Positions 53,065-62,650 of a DNA stretch of 64,000 nucleotides are shown one piece after another. The stretch spans positions 124,001-188,000 of the forward strand of contig CALJOM010000007.1 in NCBI GenBank assembly GCA_937981765.1. The letters run 5' to 3'. Both the position numbers and the translations under genes were made by a program. The stretch's first letter is position 1; each line of letters opens with the position of its first letter. This DNA is from an uncultured Bacteroidales bacterium. Lineage in GTDB: Bacteria > Bacteroidota > Bacteroidia > Bacteroidales > Salinivirgaceae. The notes beneath the pieces are model-generated. The model had not been told where the DNA came from. It was given only the letters and a program-made list of their open reading frames with translations, and searched no databases.

Positions 53065-54525
53065 CTATTGATCCTTTGATTTTTTAATGGTTGTCGACTT
53101 CTTAACGGTTGGTGTCTTAGTTTTCTTAGCGGCGATAGGAGTTTCTTTTTTTACGGTTTTCTTTGGTGTAGATTTTTCGTTTTTAGGCTCGCTTATTATT
53201 GATTCAGTTACTGCTTTGGTTGTTGTTTTCTTCTTGGTTGATTTTGTGTTAATACTCAACAAATGTTTAAGTTCCCTGATGATCTCTTCCTGGCGTCGGT
53301 TGATTTTGGTTAATCGTTCAACTTCATGTCGCACATCGCATGTGAATCCAGTGTACAACATAAAATCGTTAAGAACGTTTCGGAAGTTGATATACGCTTC
53401 ATAGGGTGACCCAAAAGGGTTGAAATATTTGTGTACTTCACCATCCGAGAACCATTTGGTTGACATGTAATAAAAATGATCACTGGCCTGCAAATATCGG
53501 TAAATTTTTTTAATTTCGGAATCGGGATGGTTATTTATAAATTCCTGCATTTCATAAAGCTTGTTGAATGCATCTTGTTGCAAGTCGTTTCCAAGCCAGG
53601 CCGTAAGGTCCCTTTCCTCGTCTGCCCATGAGGTAGGATAGTCAACACTTATGGGCGAAATTGGCTGAAGTTGCCTTATAGCCTCTGATGGAGTAACAAA
53701 TTCCAATTCCTGGGGATGTTTAAGTATTTCGGATGGCAAATAACGAAGAAAATCGAATATTCCTGTTTCTGAACGTTGGTGTTCACCAATGGTTTCATAA
53801 TCCATGAATATATTAATAATCTCCTCTTTGGACTCGATGTTTAAGAGCCATGAAACATACTTCTCTGCTGTCAATGGCCACTGGTCCCAGCTTTGATTGG
53901 AGAATCGAAATGCTATATCATCGCTGAGTTTATAATTGCGAAGCAGCACCTTTTGCTTTGGACATACCGGATTTACATAAACAAAATTCGGACTCCTCCA
54001 TCCAAGGATGTGTTTAGCTCCTTCAGCCAATACTCCATCGAAGCCTAGTTCGAATACATCAGCCCCGATCTGATTGGAGTAAACAAGCTCGGTATTGCGA
54101 AAAACTTTTGGTTTGTAGCCAAATAATTCTTCAATTTTTCGAGTATGGGCTCTTATTTGTGCGTGAAATTCTGCCTTATCTTTTAGTGATGCCAAGGAGT
54201 GAGCGTAAGTTTCGGCCAGAAACTCCACTTTCTTTGTTTTCGCCAATCGTTGAAACGATTCGAGCACATCGGGGGCATATTCAAGCATCTGATCGATGAA
54301 AGTCCCCGATAAAGAGAAGGCTACCTTGAATTTCCCTTTATGTTTTGTCAAAAGGTCATATAGTAGTTGATTGGCAGGTAAATAGCAACGTTCGGCTATA
54401 CGTCGTATATAATTTCGGTTGGCATAATCGTCAAAATAGTTGTGATTTAGCCCTATATCGAAGAACCTGTAGGTTCTTAAACGAAAGGGCTGATGAACCT
54501 GAAAATAGATACAAACCTTTTTCAT
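53065..54525 (-). CDS. GH57-family alpha-amylase/glucanotransferase
   Basis: This is a 486-residue protein with no signal peptide, so it probably acts on intracellular glucan. The N-terminal motif VCIYFQVHQPFRL, a nucleophile-type glutamate in FRNTELVYSN and an acid-type aspartate in FMDYETIGEHQ are GH57 features. After about residue 425 the protein has a Lys/Thr/Pro-rich low-complexity tail of about 60 residues (for example KKKTTTKAV), unlike the catalytic part. Neighbours are GT4 upstream (26-base gap) and the phosphorylase fusion downstream. The exact specificity (amylase, branching or 4-alpha-glucanotransferase) is open. Confidence 0.87.
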   Translation of the reverse strand: MKKVCIYFQVHQPFRLRTYRFFDIGLNHNYFDDYANRNYIRRIAERCYLPANQLLYDLLTKHKGKFKVAFSLSGTFIDQMLEYAPDVLESFQRLAKTKKVEFLAETYAHSLASLKDKAEFHAQIRAHTRKIEELFGYKPKVFRNTELVYSNQIGADVFELGFDGVLAEGAKHILGWRSPNFVYVNPVCPKQKVLLRNYKLSDDIAFRFSNQSWDQWPLTAEKYVSWLLNIESKEEIINIFMDYETIGEHQRSETGIFDFLRYLPSEILKHPQELEFVTPSEAIRQLQPISPISVDYPTSWADEERDLTAWLGNDLQQDAFNKLYEMQEFINNHPDSEIKKIYRYLQASDHFYYMSTKWFSDGEVHKYFNPFGSPYEAYINFRNVLNDFMLYTGFTCDVRHEVERLTKINRRQEEIIRELKHLLSINTKSTKKKTTTKAVTESIISEPKNEKSTPKKTVKKETPIAAKKTKTPTVKKSTTIKKSKDQ

Positions 54526-54551
54526 AATGACTCAGTTATTTGGTTATTTTT

Positions 54552-55841
54552 TTATTTCCTCAATTCCAACGCTTTTTGATAAACTTGTATTACTTTGGCA
54601 GCGGAGTTATCCCATTTTAAATTATCAACCTCAGCCTTGCCAAAATTTTTAAACATTCTGGGTAATGCCCGATAATGAATCAATCCATAGATGGAATCGG
54701 CCATGGCATCCACATCCCAGAAATCGATTTTGATTGCATGTTTCAATACCTCTGCAACTCCAGATTGTTTACTTATAATTACAGGCACATTGCTCCGCAT
54801 GGCTTCCAAAGGCGAAATCCCAAAAGGCTCCGAAACTGAGGGCATAACATAAACGTCGCTCATGGCAAACATTTTCGTAACCTCAGGACCTCGCAAAAAT
54901 CCTGTAAAGTGAAACTTATCGGCTATTCCGAGTGCGGCAACGTTGTGTATTATCCGATTGAGCATATCGCCGGAACCAGCCATTACAAATCGAACGTTGA
55001 TATCCTTCTGTAGTACTTTAACAGCCGCCTGTACAAAATAGTCGGGACCTTTCTGGTAGGTGATTCTGCCTAAAAATGTCACAATTTTTTCCGGCAGATG
55101 TTTTTTATAAACCTCTCGTTCACGCTCGTCGGCTTCTACCGCATTATGCACTGTGATAACCTTTTCTGGTGAAATTCCATAGCGGCTAATCACTATTTGC
55201 CGGGTAAAATTACTGACGGAAATAACCAAATCGGCTTCCATCATTCCCATTCGTTCGATATTGTACACCTGTTGATTTACGTTTTCTCCGCTACGGTCAA
55301 ATTCAGTAGCGTGAATATGAACAACAAGGGGTTTTCCGGTAGCTCTTTTAGCGGCAACTCCGGCAGCATAAGTCAACCAGTCGTGAGCATGGATTAAATC
55401 GAAATCTAGCTCCTGAGCCAATGCCGCAGCAACTACAGCATAACGGCTTACTTCCAGCATAAGATCTGCTCCGTATTTGCCTGAAAATCGAAACTTTCTG
55501 CCTAAAATTTTTTCGGTTTTTGTAGAGTCTTTATCGATATCTTCTCCAACCAAAATGCTAAATTCCTCTGGCGATAAATAGGGTACAATATTCGACCCTA
55601 TTTCAAAATACCGCATTTGTTCATAGAATTTGCCAAAACTAAACCTTCGTTCGGAAAACTCGACCTCTTCGGCAGAGTGAAGCTTAATTTGGCTTTGGTC
55701 TTCGTCGCCATACACCTTTGGAACCACAAAGTCGACTTTAACTCCGTGATAGGCAAGCCCTCGTGTTAATCCATAACAGGCTGTCCCTAAACCTCCAGCA
55801 ATATGGGGCGGAAATTCCCAACCAAACATTAATACTCTCAT
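54552..55841 (-). CDS. GT4/GT5-type glycosyltransferase of glucan metabolism
   Basis: This 429-residue cytosolic GT-B glycosyltransferase begins MRVLMFGWEFPPHIAGGLG, with the glycogen-synthase-like GGLG donor loop. The C-terminal GT4 donor-binding motif is EPFGISPLEAMRSNVP. It lies between the debranching enzyme (20-base gap) and GH57, so it is probably a glycogen synthase-like enzyme extending alpha-1,4 chains. Its nucleotide-sugar donor is not known from sequence. Confidence 0.88.
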   Translation of the reverse strand: MRVLMFGWEFPPHIAGGLGTACYGLTRGLAYHGVKVDFVVPKVYGDEDQSQIKLHSAEEVEFSERRFSFGKFYEQMRYFEIGSNIVPYLSPEEFSILVGEDIDKDSTKTEKILGRKFRFSGKYGADLMLEVSRYAVVAAALAQELDFDLIHAHDWLTYAAGVAAKRATGKPLVVHIHATEFDRSGENVNQQVYNIERMGMMEADLVISVSNFTRQIVISRYGISPEKVITVHNAVEADEREREVYKKHLPEKIVTFLGRITYQKGPDYFVQAAVKVLQKDINVRFVMAGSGDMLNRIIHNVAALGIADKFHFTGFLRGPEVTKMFAMSDVYVMPSVSEPFGISPLEAMRSNVPVIISKQSGVAEVLKHAIKIDFWDVDAMADSIYGLIHYRALPRMFKNFGKAEVDNLKWDNSAAKVIQVYQKALELRK

Positions 55842-55861
55842 GGAACTAATTTTTTGCAGTT

Positions 55862-57814
55862 TTATAATTGGTTAGCAACAAGATTATCCATCAACATTTT
55901 AATTTGAAGCACAGCTGCAACACTCCATGCTTGAGATATAGCACCTCTAGGTTCATGGGGTGGATCGCCGTCGTATACTTCATTTATGGTGCCTATTCCT
56001 GCTGTAAGCATATCATTTTCAAAACCGAAAAAGAGTTTGTTGAGTTCAGGAAGTGCATCTTTCTGGTATACAGAAACCAAAGCCTTCGCATAAAACTCAA
56101 GCAGCCATGGATGAACAGTTCCCTGATGCAAGGCTTTTTCACGTTCATCAGGACTTCCAATGAAATATGGACAATAGCGCTCATCAGCAGGTTCGAGTGT
56201 TCGTAATCCTTTTGGGGTTAGCAGCTTGTGTTTAATAGTTTGTATAACATCCATTTTTTGGGTTTCGCTGAGCATGCTGTATGGCAATGCTGCTGCAATA
56301 ATTTGATTGGGGCGTATCGATTTATCGGGCTGATGGGTAGTGCAAAAATCTGCAAGATATCCTTCGGGCAACCAAAACTTTTGAATAAACGAATCTTTGG
56401 TGACTGCGGGGATATGACTATAGGTTTGAAGGAATTCCGTATCTTTTGCTACTTTGGCAATTTCTAAACTAAACATCAGTGCATTGTACCATAACGCATT
56501 TACCTCTACCGCAAAACCTCTACGCGGAGTTACCGGTTTGTTTTTCACCACTGCATCCATCCACGTCTGAGGGTAATTTTCCTCAGCTATATATATCAGG
56601 CAATGGTTGCTCATTTTTATACCGCAATCCATACCATTGTAATAGCTGGCAATGATACTTTTAATGGCAGACCAATATTTGTTGGCTATAAACTGTGGCG
56701 ACACCCAATCTTGCAGTTGCTGAATTGCATAAATAAACCATAAAGGGGTATCGGCACTCGGACAATAATTTTCCACTTTCTTATTCAATAAAGGTGGAAA
56801 AACGCCATTCGATAACTTGTTTTGGGCAGTATCTAAAATATTTATAAGGGTTTGCGGATTATTAGATGCCAAAGTTAATCCCGGTGCAGCAATAAAGGCA
56901 TCTCGGGTGCGGGCATCGTACCAGTGGTATCCTGAAATAACATAGGTTGATTTTTTCCTTTTTTCAATAAATTGCTGAGCAGCATTATAAAGGCAATTTT
57001 CAAAATTGTACCTTGGGATTCTGTTGGTCTCAATCAATGTAAACCTACGTCTGATTTTAGAAACAGGCAATTCTTCCGTGCCAGCAGAAAACACAACAGA
57101 TTCTCCTTTTTTAAGAGGTATCTCGAAGAATCCCGGTGTGAATAGATCTTCCTGGTATTCGTACCCTCTCTCCTGCTCCATTGGATATTCAACGTTATAG
57201 TACCAATCGGGCATATGAACAAAGTCGGGTTTTTTGTTCACTTGCATGTAAAGGTATGGGAAGCCGTCGTACATGCGAATTCGAATACCATTTTCGATTA
57301 TTTCAGGACGAACATTAGCATCAAGGTTAGCTTTCGATAATTTGTGTATATTGCGAAATGCCAAAAAAGGCTTTAATCGTAGTGTAAGTGTTTTTGGTGA
57401 CTCTATGATTGTGTACTTGCTCAAAACTCTGAAATCTTCATCATCGAGCACTTGTTCCACAATAATTTTAACACCTCCCACATTGTATAAAAGTTTAGGC
57501 AAGGTATCGGTTGTAAGTTCATCAATATATTTATGGCCTTTGGGTTCAAAATACCCTCCACTATACTTTCTGATTCCGAGGTTAAACTCATATCCGTTGA
57601 AAACAACAGAGGCATCCAACATACTTAACAAAACAAACCGCTCGTTATTGAATGCATCAACCGGACAAACCAGTAATCCATGGTATTTCCGGGTATTACA
57701 ATTAATTATTGTGGTGGAACCATAAGCTCCTGAACGGTTTGTTCGTATAAATTCCCTTCGCAGGGCGAATTCCAGGTTGGTTAATTGGCTTTTTTCAAAT
57801 TTCAGATAACTCAT
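55862..57814 (-). CDS. Glycogen debranching enzyme (amylo-alpha-1,6-glucosidase, GH133 type)
   Basis: This 650-residue cytosolic protein has an N-terminal beta-rich domain (about 1-260, with RTNRSGAYGSTTI and NTRKYHGLLV) and a C-terminal (alpha/alpha)6 barrel (about 290-640). The barrel includes YHWYDARTRDAFIAAPGL, NYPQTWMDA and VEVNALWYNAL, landmarks of the bacterial GDE family. It removes alpha-1,6 branches from glycogen. It heads the operon of glucan enzymes on the minus strand and follows relA by 69 bases. Confidence 0.92.
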   Translation of the reverse strand: MSYLKFEKSQLTNLEFALRREFIRTNRSGAYGSTTIINCNTRKYHGLLVCPVDAFNNERFVLLSMLDASVVFNGYEFNLGIRKYSGGYFEPKGHKYIDELTTDTLPKLLYNVGGVKIIVEQVLDDEDFRVLSKYTIIESPKTLTLRLKPFLAFRNIHKLSKANLDANVRPEIIENGIRIRMYDGFPYLYMQVNKKPDFVHMPDWYYNVEYPMEQERGYEYQEDLFTPGFFEIPLKKGESVVFSAGTEELPVSKIRRRFTLIETNRIPRYNFENCLYNAAQQFIEKRKKSTYVISGYHWYDARTRDAFIAAPGLTLASNNPQTLINILDTAQNKLSNGVFPPLLNKKVENYCPSADTPLWFIYAIQQLQDWVSPQFIANKYWSAIKSIIASYYNGMDCGIKMSNHCLIYIAEENYPQTWMDAVVKNKPVTPRRGFAVEVNALWYNALMFSLEIAKVAKDTEFLQTYSHIPAVTKDSFIQKFWLPEGYLADFCTTHQPDKSIRPNQIIAAALPYSMLSETQKMDVIQTIKHKLLTPKGLRTLEPADERYCPYFIGSPDEREKALHQGTVHPWLLEFYAKALVSVYQKDALPELNKLFFGFENDMLTAGIGTINEVYDGDPPHEPRGAISQAWSVAAVLQIKMLMDNLVANQL

Positions 57815-57883
57815 GGCAATTTCGTTTTGCTGTTTGGGTTTGCTAAAGATAGTTTTTTTTTTTGTATTTAGGAAAAAAACGTG

Positions 57884-60052
57884 TCATTTTCGGTTGATTT
57901 TATTTACCCCTTTGGTTTTCTTAAGTTTCGATATTACATTTTCCAAATCCTGAACATTTCTTGTGTATAACTTTATCGAACCTTCAAAAATACCATCATA
58001 GGCTCGAAAGTATATTTCGCGAATGTTAATATTCAAATCCGTACTTAAAACATTCGTTAAGTCCCGAACAATTCCGACACGGTCGATCCCTTCAAAAGTA
58101 AGTTCAGCTATAAACGCCTTGTGTTCTTCTTTCAGAAATGATACCGGCACAATTTTATCGCCATGCTTAGCATTCAAATCCATGGCTACCGAACACCCTA
58201 CCTTGTGTATGGTAATCACTCCTGGCACTAATTCATACCCCACGACATCGTCCCCAGGGATTGGAATGCAACATTCGGCCGGGACATATTGCTTTCGCTG
58301 GGATTTATCTTTTTTCTCGTCTTCTCGAGATAGAATGAACTGGAAAAAATTTATCTTACGTTCTTGGGTATATTTCTTCAAAATTTGCTTAAAGCTCTCC
58401 GAATCAAGGTTGTCTTGAGCTACTTTTGCTAAAACGTATATATGAGGATCGTTTTCAGAAATCTGATAATGTTGCCGAAGTTTTTCAATAATTCGTTCGG
58501 TGAACTTTATTTGAAGTTTCTCTAAAAGCTCTTTAATTTTGGCCTCACCCTTGGGAGCTAATTGTTCTGCTTCTTCGTGCAAAAACCTGCGAATTTGCGT
58601 TAAAGCATTTACTGTGGTTGCATAATTTACCCACTCATGGGTGGGTTTCTGAACGGTTGCTGTGATAATTTTGACTTGATCACCGGACCGAAGTTTAAAA
58701 TTCAGAGGTCGTTGTTCATGGTTAACTATTGCCAAAGCCGCTTTTTCTCCAATCTGTGGTCCTAAGGCATAAGCAAAATCGAGAACCGTTGCGCCATCGG
58801 GAAGATAGAAATGTTCACCTTTAGGTGTAAAAACAACTATTTCGCTGTTTTTGATCATGGAAGTCAAGTATTCTGACGTGCTCGAAACGTCAACCTGAGC
58901 ATCGCTGGTCAAAACCTTTTTAATCATCGACAGCCACTTTTCCAGCTTAACTTCATTGGATTGCCATCCTTTGTAAAGAAAATGGGAAGCAATTCCATTT
59001 TCGGCGATGGAATTCATGCGGTACGATCTTATCTGCACTTCAACCCATTGCCCTGTAGGTCCCATAACAGTAGAGTGCAGAGCCTCATAGCCATTTTCCT
59101 TGGGATTGCTTAGCCAATCTCGAAAACGCGTAGGATGTGGCTTGTAACAGTCGGTTATATAAGAATATATTTTTAAGCACTGCTCTTTTTCGGTGCCTTC
59201 ATTTTCTTTGGGTTCAAAAATAATTCTGATGGCATAGATATCGTAAATTTCTTCGAAAGGTATTTTTTTTCGCACCATTTTTTTGTAAATGCTGTAAATG
59301 CTTTTCGGACGACCATCAATTTCAAAGTCATACCTTTGTTCCGTAAGCTTTGCTGCAATCGGAAGACTAAATTTATTAATCAACAAAATACGTTGTTGCT
59401 CAGTATCTTTTAGTTTTTGTGCAATTTTAGCGTATTCCTGAGGTTGGGAAATTCTGAATGCATTATCTTCCAATTCGGTTTTGATTCGATATAGTCCGAG
59501 TCGTTCGGCTAAAGGGCCATAGATTATTAGTGTTTCTGAAGCTATTTTAAGTTGTTTGTGCCTTGCTAATGAATCGAGTGTGCGAATGTTATGTAAACGG
59601 TCAGCAAGCTTAATTAGGATTACCCGATAATCCTGAGCCATGCTAATAAATATCTTCCGGAAATTTTCTATTTGAGCAGAATCGTACATATTGTTCATAG
59701 CGCCACTAATCTTGGTTAAGCCTTCAACAAGATTAGCCACATCGCTCCCAAAGTTTTCGCGGACATTATCAATGGTAATATCTGTGTCCTCCACCACATC
59801 GTGCAACAAAGCGGCAATAAGCGCATTTTTATCCATGTTCAATTCCTGCGCACATATTTTTGCCACATTTATGGGATGTATTATGTAAGGCTCACCAGAT
59901 TTTCTGCGTATTGGGAAATGGGCATCGTAAGCGAATCTGAATGCTCTCCTAATTTCCTCTTTGTCCTGCTCAGTTCCTCGATTTTGAAAGGCGTTTATGA
60001 TTTCCTCTAATTCATTTTCAATATTTTGAATCTCCAGCTCTGTAAAATTCAT
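57884..60052 (-). CDS. Bifunctional (p)ppGpp synthetase/hydrolase, RelA/SpoT family
   Basis: This 722-residue cytosolic stringent-response enzyme has an HD hydrolase domain with intact HDVVEDTD and ADRLHNIRT, and a synthetase domain with GRPKSIYSIYKKM and NPKENGYEALHSTV; the loop RFRDW is of the bifunctional (R-x-K/R-D) type. A TGS domain (FTPKGEHFYLPDGATVLDFA), a zinc-finger-like helical region (ECCIPIPGDDVVGY) and a C-terminal ACT domain follow. Both synthesis and hydrolysis of (p)ppGpp are expected. The divergent upstream region carries its own promoter. Confidence 0.96.
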   Translation of the reverse strand: MNFTELEIQNIENELEEIINAFQNRGTEQDKEEIRRAFRFAYDAHFPIRRKSGEPYIIHPINVAKICAQELNMDKNALIAALLHDVVEDTDITIDNVRENFGSDVANLVEGLTKISGAMNNMYDSAQIENFRKIFISMAQDYRVILIKLADRLHNIRTLDSLARHKQLKIASETLIIYGPLAERLGLYRIKTELEDNAFRISQPQEYAKIAQKLKDTEQQRILLINKFSLPIAAKLTEQRYDFEIDGRPKSIYSIYKKMVRKKIPFEEIYDIYAIRIIFEPKENEGTEKEQCLKIYSYITDCYKPHPTRFRDWLSNPKENGYEALHSTVMGPTGQWVEVQIRSYRMNSIAENGIASHFLYKGWQSNEVKLEKWLSMIKKVLTSDAQVDVSSTSEYLTSMIKNSEIVVFTPKGEHFYLPDGATVLDFAYALGPQIGEKAALAIVNHEQRPLNFKLRSGDQVKIITATVQKPTHEWVNYATTVNALTQIRRFLHEEAEQLAPKGEAKIKELLEKLQIKFTERIIEKLRQHYQISENDPHIYVLAKVAQDNLDSESFKQILKKYTQERKINFFQFILSREDEKKDKSQRKQYVPAECCIPIPGDDVVGYELVPGVITIHKVGCSVAMDLNAKHGDKIVPVSFLKEEHKAFIAELTFEGIDRVGIVRDLTNVLSTDLNINIREIYFRAYDGIFEGSIKLYTRNVQDLENVISKLKKTKGVNKINRK

Positions 60053-60080
60053 ATTTAGTACTCTGTTTTGTGTCGAATCT

Positions 60081-60112
60081 TAAAGATAGGAAATTATTCT
60101 ATAATCGTCAAG
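60081..60112 (-). promoter_or_regulatory. Promoter of relA/spoT
   Basis: On the minus strand CTTG (60109-60112), 20 bases and TATCTTTA (60081-60088) resemble the Bacteroidota promoter with one mismatch in each element. The predicted leader is about 20 bases. Confidence 0.5.
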
Positions 60113-60243
60113 CGAAAAGCAAAATTATTCTGGCTTGCAGTAAGGGTTTCAAAATAAATTTTAACTATTTAACGTTTTTATCTCTTTCATATCTATCAAA
60201 TAAAATGTGTCGTCTGTTTCCGCCGGCTGGCTCATGAGGTTAG

Positions 60244-60275
60244 TTTGGTCAAAAAAATAAAAAACAATACTTTTG
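60244..60275 (+). promoter_or_regulatory. Promoter of the GT2 gene
   Basis: TTTG (60244-60247), 20 bases and TACTTTTG (60268-60275) are perfect matches to both Bacteroidota elements. The ATG follows 16 bases after the box, giving a leader of about ten bases. One of the two cleanest promoters in the window. Confidence 0.8.
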
Positions 60276-60291
60276 GGATTAAATTGTTTAT

Positions 60292-61308
60292 ATGCTAACA
60301 AAAATTGCCATTGTCATACTGAACTGGAACGGCGAAAGTTTTCTTAAAAAATACCTGCCCACTCTTTATCAAAACTCTGATTTACCGGACACTAAAATCT
60401 GGGTTATTGATAATGGTTCTACCGACGGTTCTATTTCTTGGATTGAAAAAGAATTTCCTCAAACTGGGCTGATAAAACTTGATAAAAATTACGGTTTTAC
60501 AGGAGGCTACAATCTGGGACTAAAAAAAATTGCTGCGCAATATTATGTTTTACTTAATTCTGATGTAGAGGTTACCCAAAATTGGTTAAAAGCTCCCATT
60601 TCTATTCTTGAAAACAATGCCGATATTGCAGTTGTTGCTCCTAAAATATTGTCGGTTGCCAAACCTAAAATGTTCGAATACGCAGGTGCGGCGGGTGGAT
60701 TCATCGATTATTTGGGGTTCCCGTTTTGTCGTGGAAGAATTCTAACAACGTTGGAAGAAGATAACAATCAGTACGACTCGTCGATACCTATTTTTTGGGC
60801 AAGTGGGGCTTGTATGTTTATTAAGAGCCGTTTATTTCACGATGTTGGTGGCTTCGACGACAATTTTTTTGCGCACATGGAAGAAATTGATTTATGTTGG
60901 CGCTTGAAAAACCTTGGATATAAAATCTATTTCACGCCCGAATCGGTAGTTTATCACGTTGGTGGAGGAACTCTCCCAAATGAAAACCCGCTAAAAATCT
61001 ACCTCAATTACAGAAATAATCTTCTGCTTCTTTATAAAAATCTTCCTCGTAAAAAGTGGATAAAAATTTTCCTTATCCGAATTTTTTATGATTCGGGAGC
61101 TTGTGGCATTTTTATTCTTCAACGAAAGTTTAACTTCGCAAAGTCGGTTATCAAAGCTTACCGCGATTTCTTCCGAATGCGAAACCAATATAACTCACTT
61201 TTGTGGAGAAAAAACATTTCCCTCCCCAAAGAAATTCTGAGAAATAGTATTGTATTTCAATACTTTATTTTTGGGAAAAGAAGGTTTTCCGAACTTCGGT
61301 TGAAATAA
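60292..61308 (+). CDS. Glycosyltransferase family 2
   Basis: This 338-residue GT-A enzyme begins IAIVILNWNGESFLKKYLP, with nucleotide-binding DNGSTDGS, the metal-binding segment LLNSDVEV and acceptor region FFAHMEEIDLCWRLK, which are typical of rhamnosyl/GT2 transferases. The C-terminal part is hydrophobic and basic (RNNLLLLYKNLPRKKW) and may touch the membrane. It probably adds a sugar to a cell-surface polysaccharide. It stands alone with its own promoter; the sugar is unknown. Confidence 0.9.
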   Translation: MLTKIAIVILNWNGESFLKKYLPTLYQNSDLPDTKIWVIDNGSTDGSISWIEKEFPQTGLIKLDKNYGFTGGYNLGLKKIAAQYYVLLNSDVEVTQNWLKAPISILENNADIAVVAPKILSVAKPKMFEYAGAAGGFIDYLGFPFCRGRILTTLEEDNNQYDSSIPIFWASGACMFIKSRLFHDVGGFDDNFFAHMEEIDLCWRLKNLGYKIYFTPESVVYHVGGGTLPNENPLKIYLNYRNNLLLLYKNLPRKKWIKIFLIRIFYDSGACGIFILQRKFNFAKSVIKAYRDFFRMRNQYNSLLWRKNISLPKEILRNSIVFQYFIFGKRRFSELRLK

Positions 61309-61315
61309 AAATAGA

Positions 61316-62644
61316 TTACTGCACCCAGAAATATTCCAGTAGTTCGTTAACATCGTCCACCGAAAGGTTTGATTTGAAATCGAACACTTTATCAATAGCC
61401 TGACGTAACTCTGTGGGTGATATCCAGCCATCGTTATTTACATCAAACTGCTTGAATTTAGCAGGCATTTTGTCGTATTTTTTTCGTGTTACCTGCTGAC
61501 GTTGTTCCGAATAATAGGTAGCCAGATGTCGCCGCTCAACGGCCTTTGGGTCGAAAAGCAATGCTACCATATGATACGTTGTTAATCGAACGCCTGTTGG
61601 GCCGATACCAATAGCATCACGTGGGGTGTTTGGTTGTTCGTCGCGATAATCTGGAACACCATCGCCGTCGCTATCGATCGGACAACCGCGGAAATCCACA
61701 ATAATTCCCTTAGGTGTATGGGGGCATTCGTCGTTAAAATCATCAACACCATCGCCATCTTCATCCTCTCCGTCGGTAACAACAAACTTCAGGTTTTTGA
61801 ACTGCTCAACGGCCGCAATTTCACTTTGCGGACTAAATAGATCGAGGCGTAATGAAACGTAGGCGTAATTTATGATATCGTTTTTATAGAAACCATTTTT
61901 TGCTTTTCGATCATCGATATAATCGGTGAAGGAAAAGCTGGTTGCATTGGCAAATCGTAATGTCAACCGGTCGGTTACAGCCAAATTTAAACCTAGTTCC
62001 AACGGTATCGCAAACGACATTAGCGAATAATCTTTATTTTCAAGATTTACTTCACGAAGATTGGTTTCGTAGCCGTAATCCCGTGGCACTATGGTTCCAT
62101 CGGGTAGGCGTATGGTTCCATCGGGATGGTATTGATACGGCTGTCCGTTATGTTCCCTATCGCCCCTGGGAGAAAATTGAACAGTTTGAACACCTAACGA
62201 AATATATGGATGAAACGGACGCTTGCGAAGCAACAAATGATTGAAGTTGTAACTAATAGCTGCTCCTCCCATAAATAGATCGGATTGAAAATTTCGGTTT
62301 TGGGATAAATCTTCTAGGTTTCTTTGATAGGCTGAAATTTTACCAAAGAGGGCATAAAGATCAACATCAAAATAGCGCCCTAGCGATCTGGAAATGCTTA
62401 TCAAGTTGCCTCTATTACCGACTAAAGGATTGTTGTAGTTTGAGTTAATATCTCCATAGAATGAAAAAATCCCTTGTCCGAATCCAAAAACAGGTTTAAA
62501 TGCACTTTTGAAGAGATCTAAAGGCTCTTCATCTTCTGTTAGCAACAATGTTTCGTATTCTTCATCGATTTGTGCCTTCAATGAAAATGCCGTTGTGGTT
62601 AATGCAGCTACTAAGAACAGTTTGCAAAATATCTTCAGATTCAT
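61316..62644 (-). CDS. Outer-membrane protein with thrombospondin type-3 and EF-hand-like repeats
   Basis: This 442-residue protein has a signal peptide (to about 25), a barrel-like N-terminal half (about 35-285, with YFDVDLYALFG, SYNFNHLLL and YAYVSLRLDLF), a thrombospondin type-3 segment (DEDGDGVDDFNDECP, DSDGDGVPDYRDEQP), and a C-terminal EF-hand-like loop (DVNNDGWISPTEL). The Asp-rich loops should bind Ca2+. It lacks a recognisable OmpA peptidoglycan domain at the end. It follows the SPOR-like gene by only 6 bases, so the two probably work together in the envelope. Confidence 0.82.
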   Translation of the reverse strand: MNLKIFCKLFLVAALTTTAFSLKAQIDEEYETLLLTEDEEPLDLFKSAFKPVFGFGQGIFSFYGDINSNYNNPLVGNRGNLISISRSLGRYFDVDLYALFGKISAYQRNLEDLSQNRNFQSDLFMGGAAISYNFNHLLLRKRPFHPYISLGVQTVQFSPRGDREHNGQPYQYHPDGTIRLPDGTIVPRDYGYETNLREVNLENKDYSLMSFAIPLELGLNLAVTDRLTLRFANATSFSFTDYIDDRKAKNGFYKNDIINYAYVSLRLDLFSPQSEIAAVEQFKNLKFVVTDGEDEDGDGVDDFNDECPHTPKGIIVDFRGCPIDSDGDGVPDYRDEQPNTPRDAIGIGPTGVRLTTYHMVALLFDPKAVERRHLATYYSEQRQQVTRKKYDKMPAKFKQFDVNNDGWISPTELRQAIDKVFDFKSNLSVDDVNELLEYFWVQ

Positions 62645-62650
62645 TGAATT

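Noticed and set aside
57850-57862. T11 run between relA and the debranching enzyme gene as a terminator
   Set aside because: No stable hairpin precedes it on either strand; it is probably just an AT-rich spacer.
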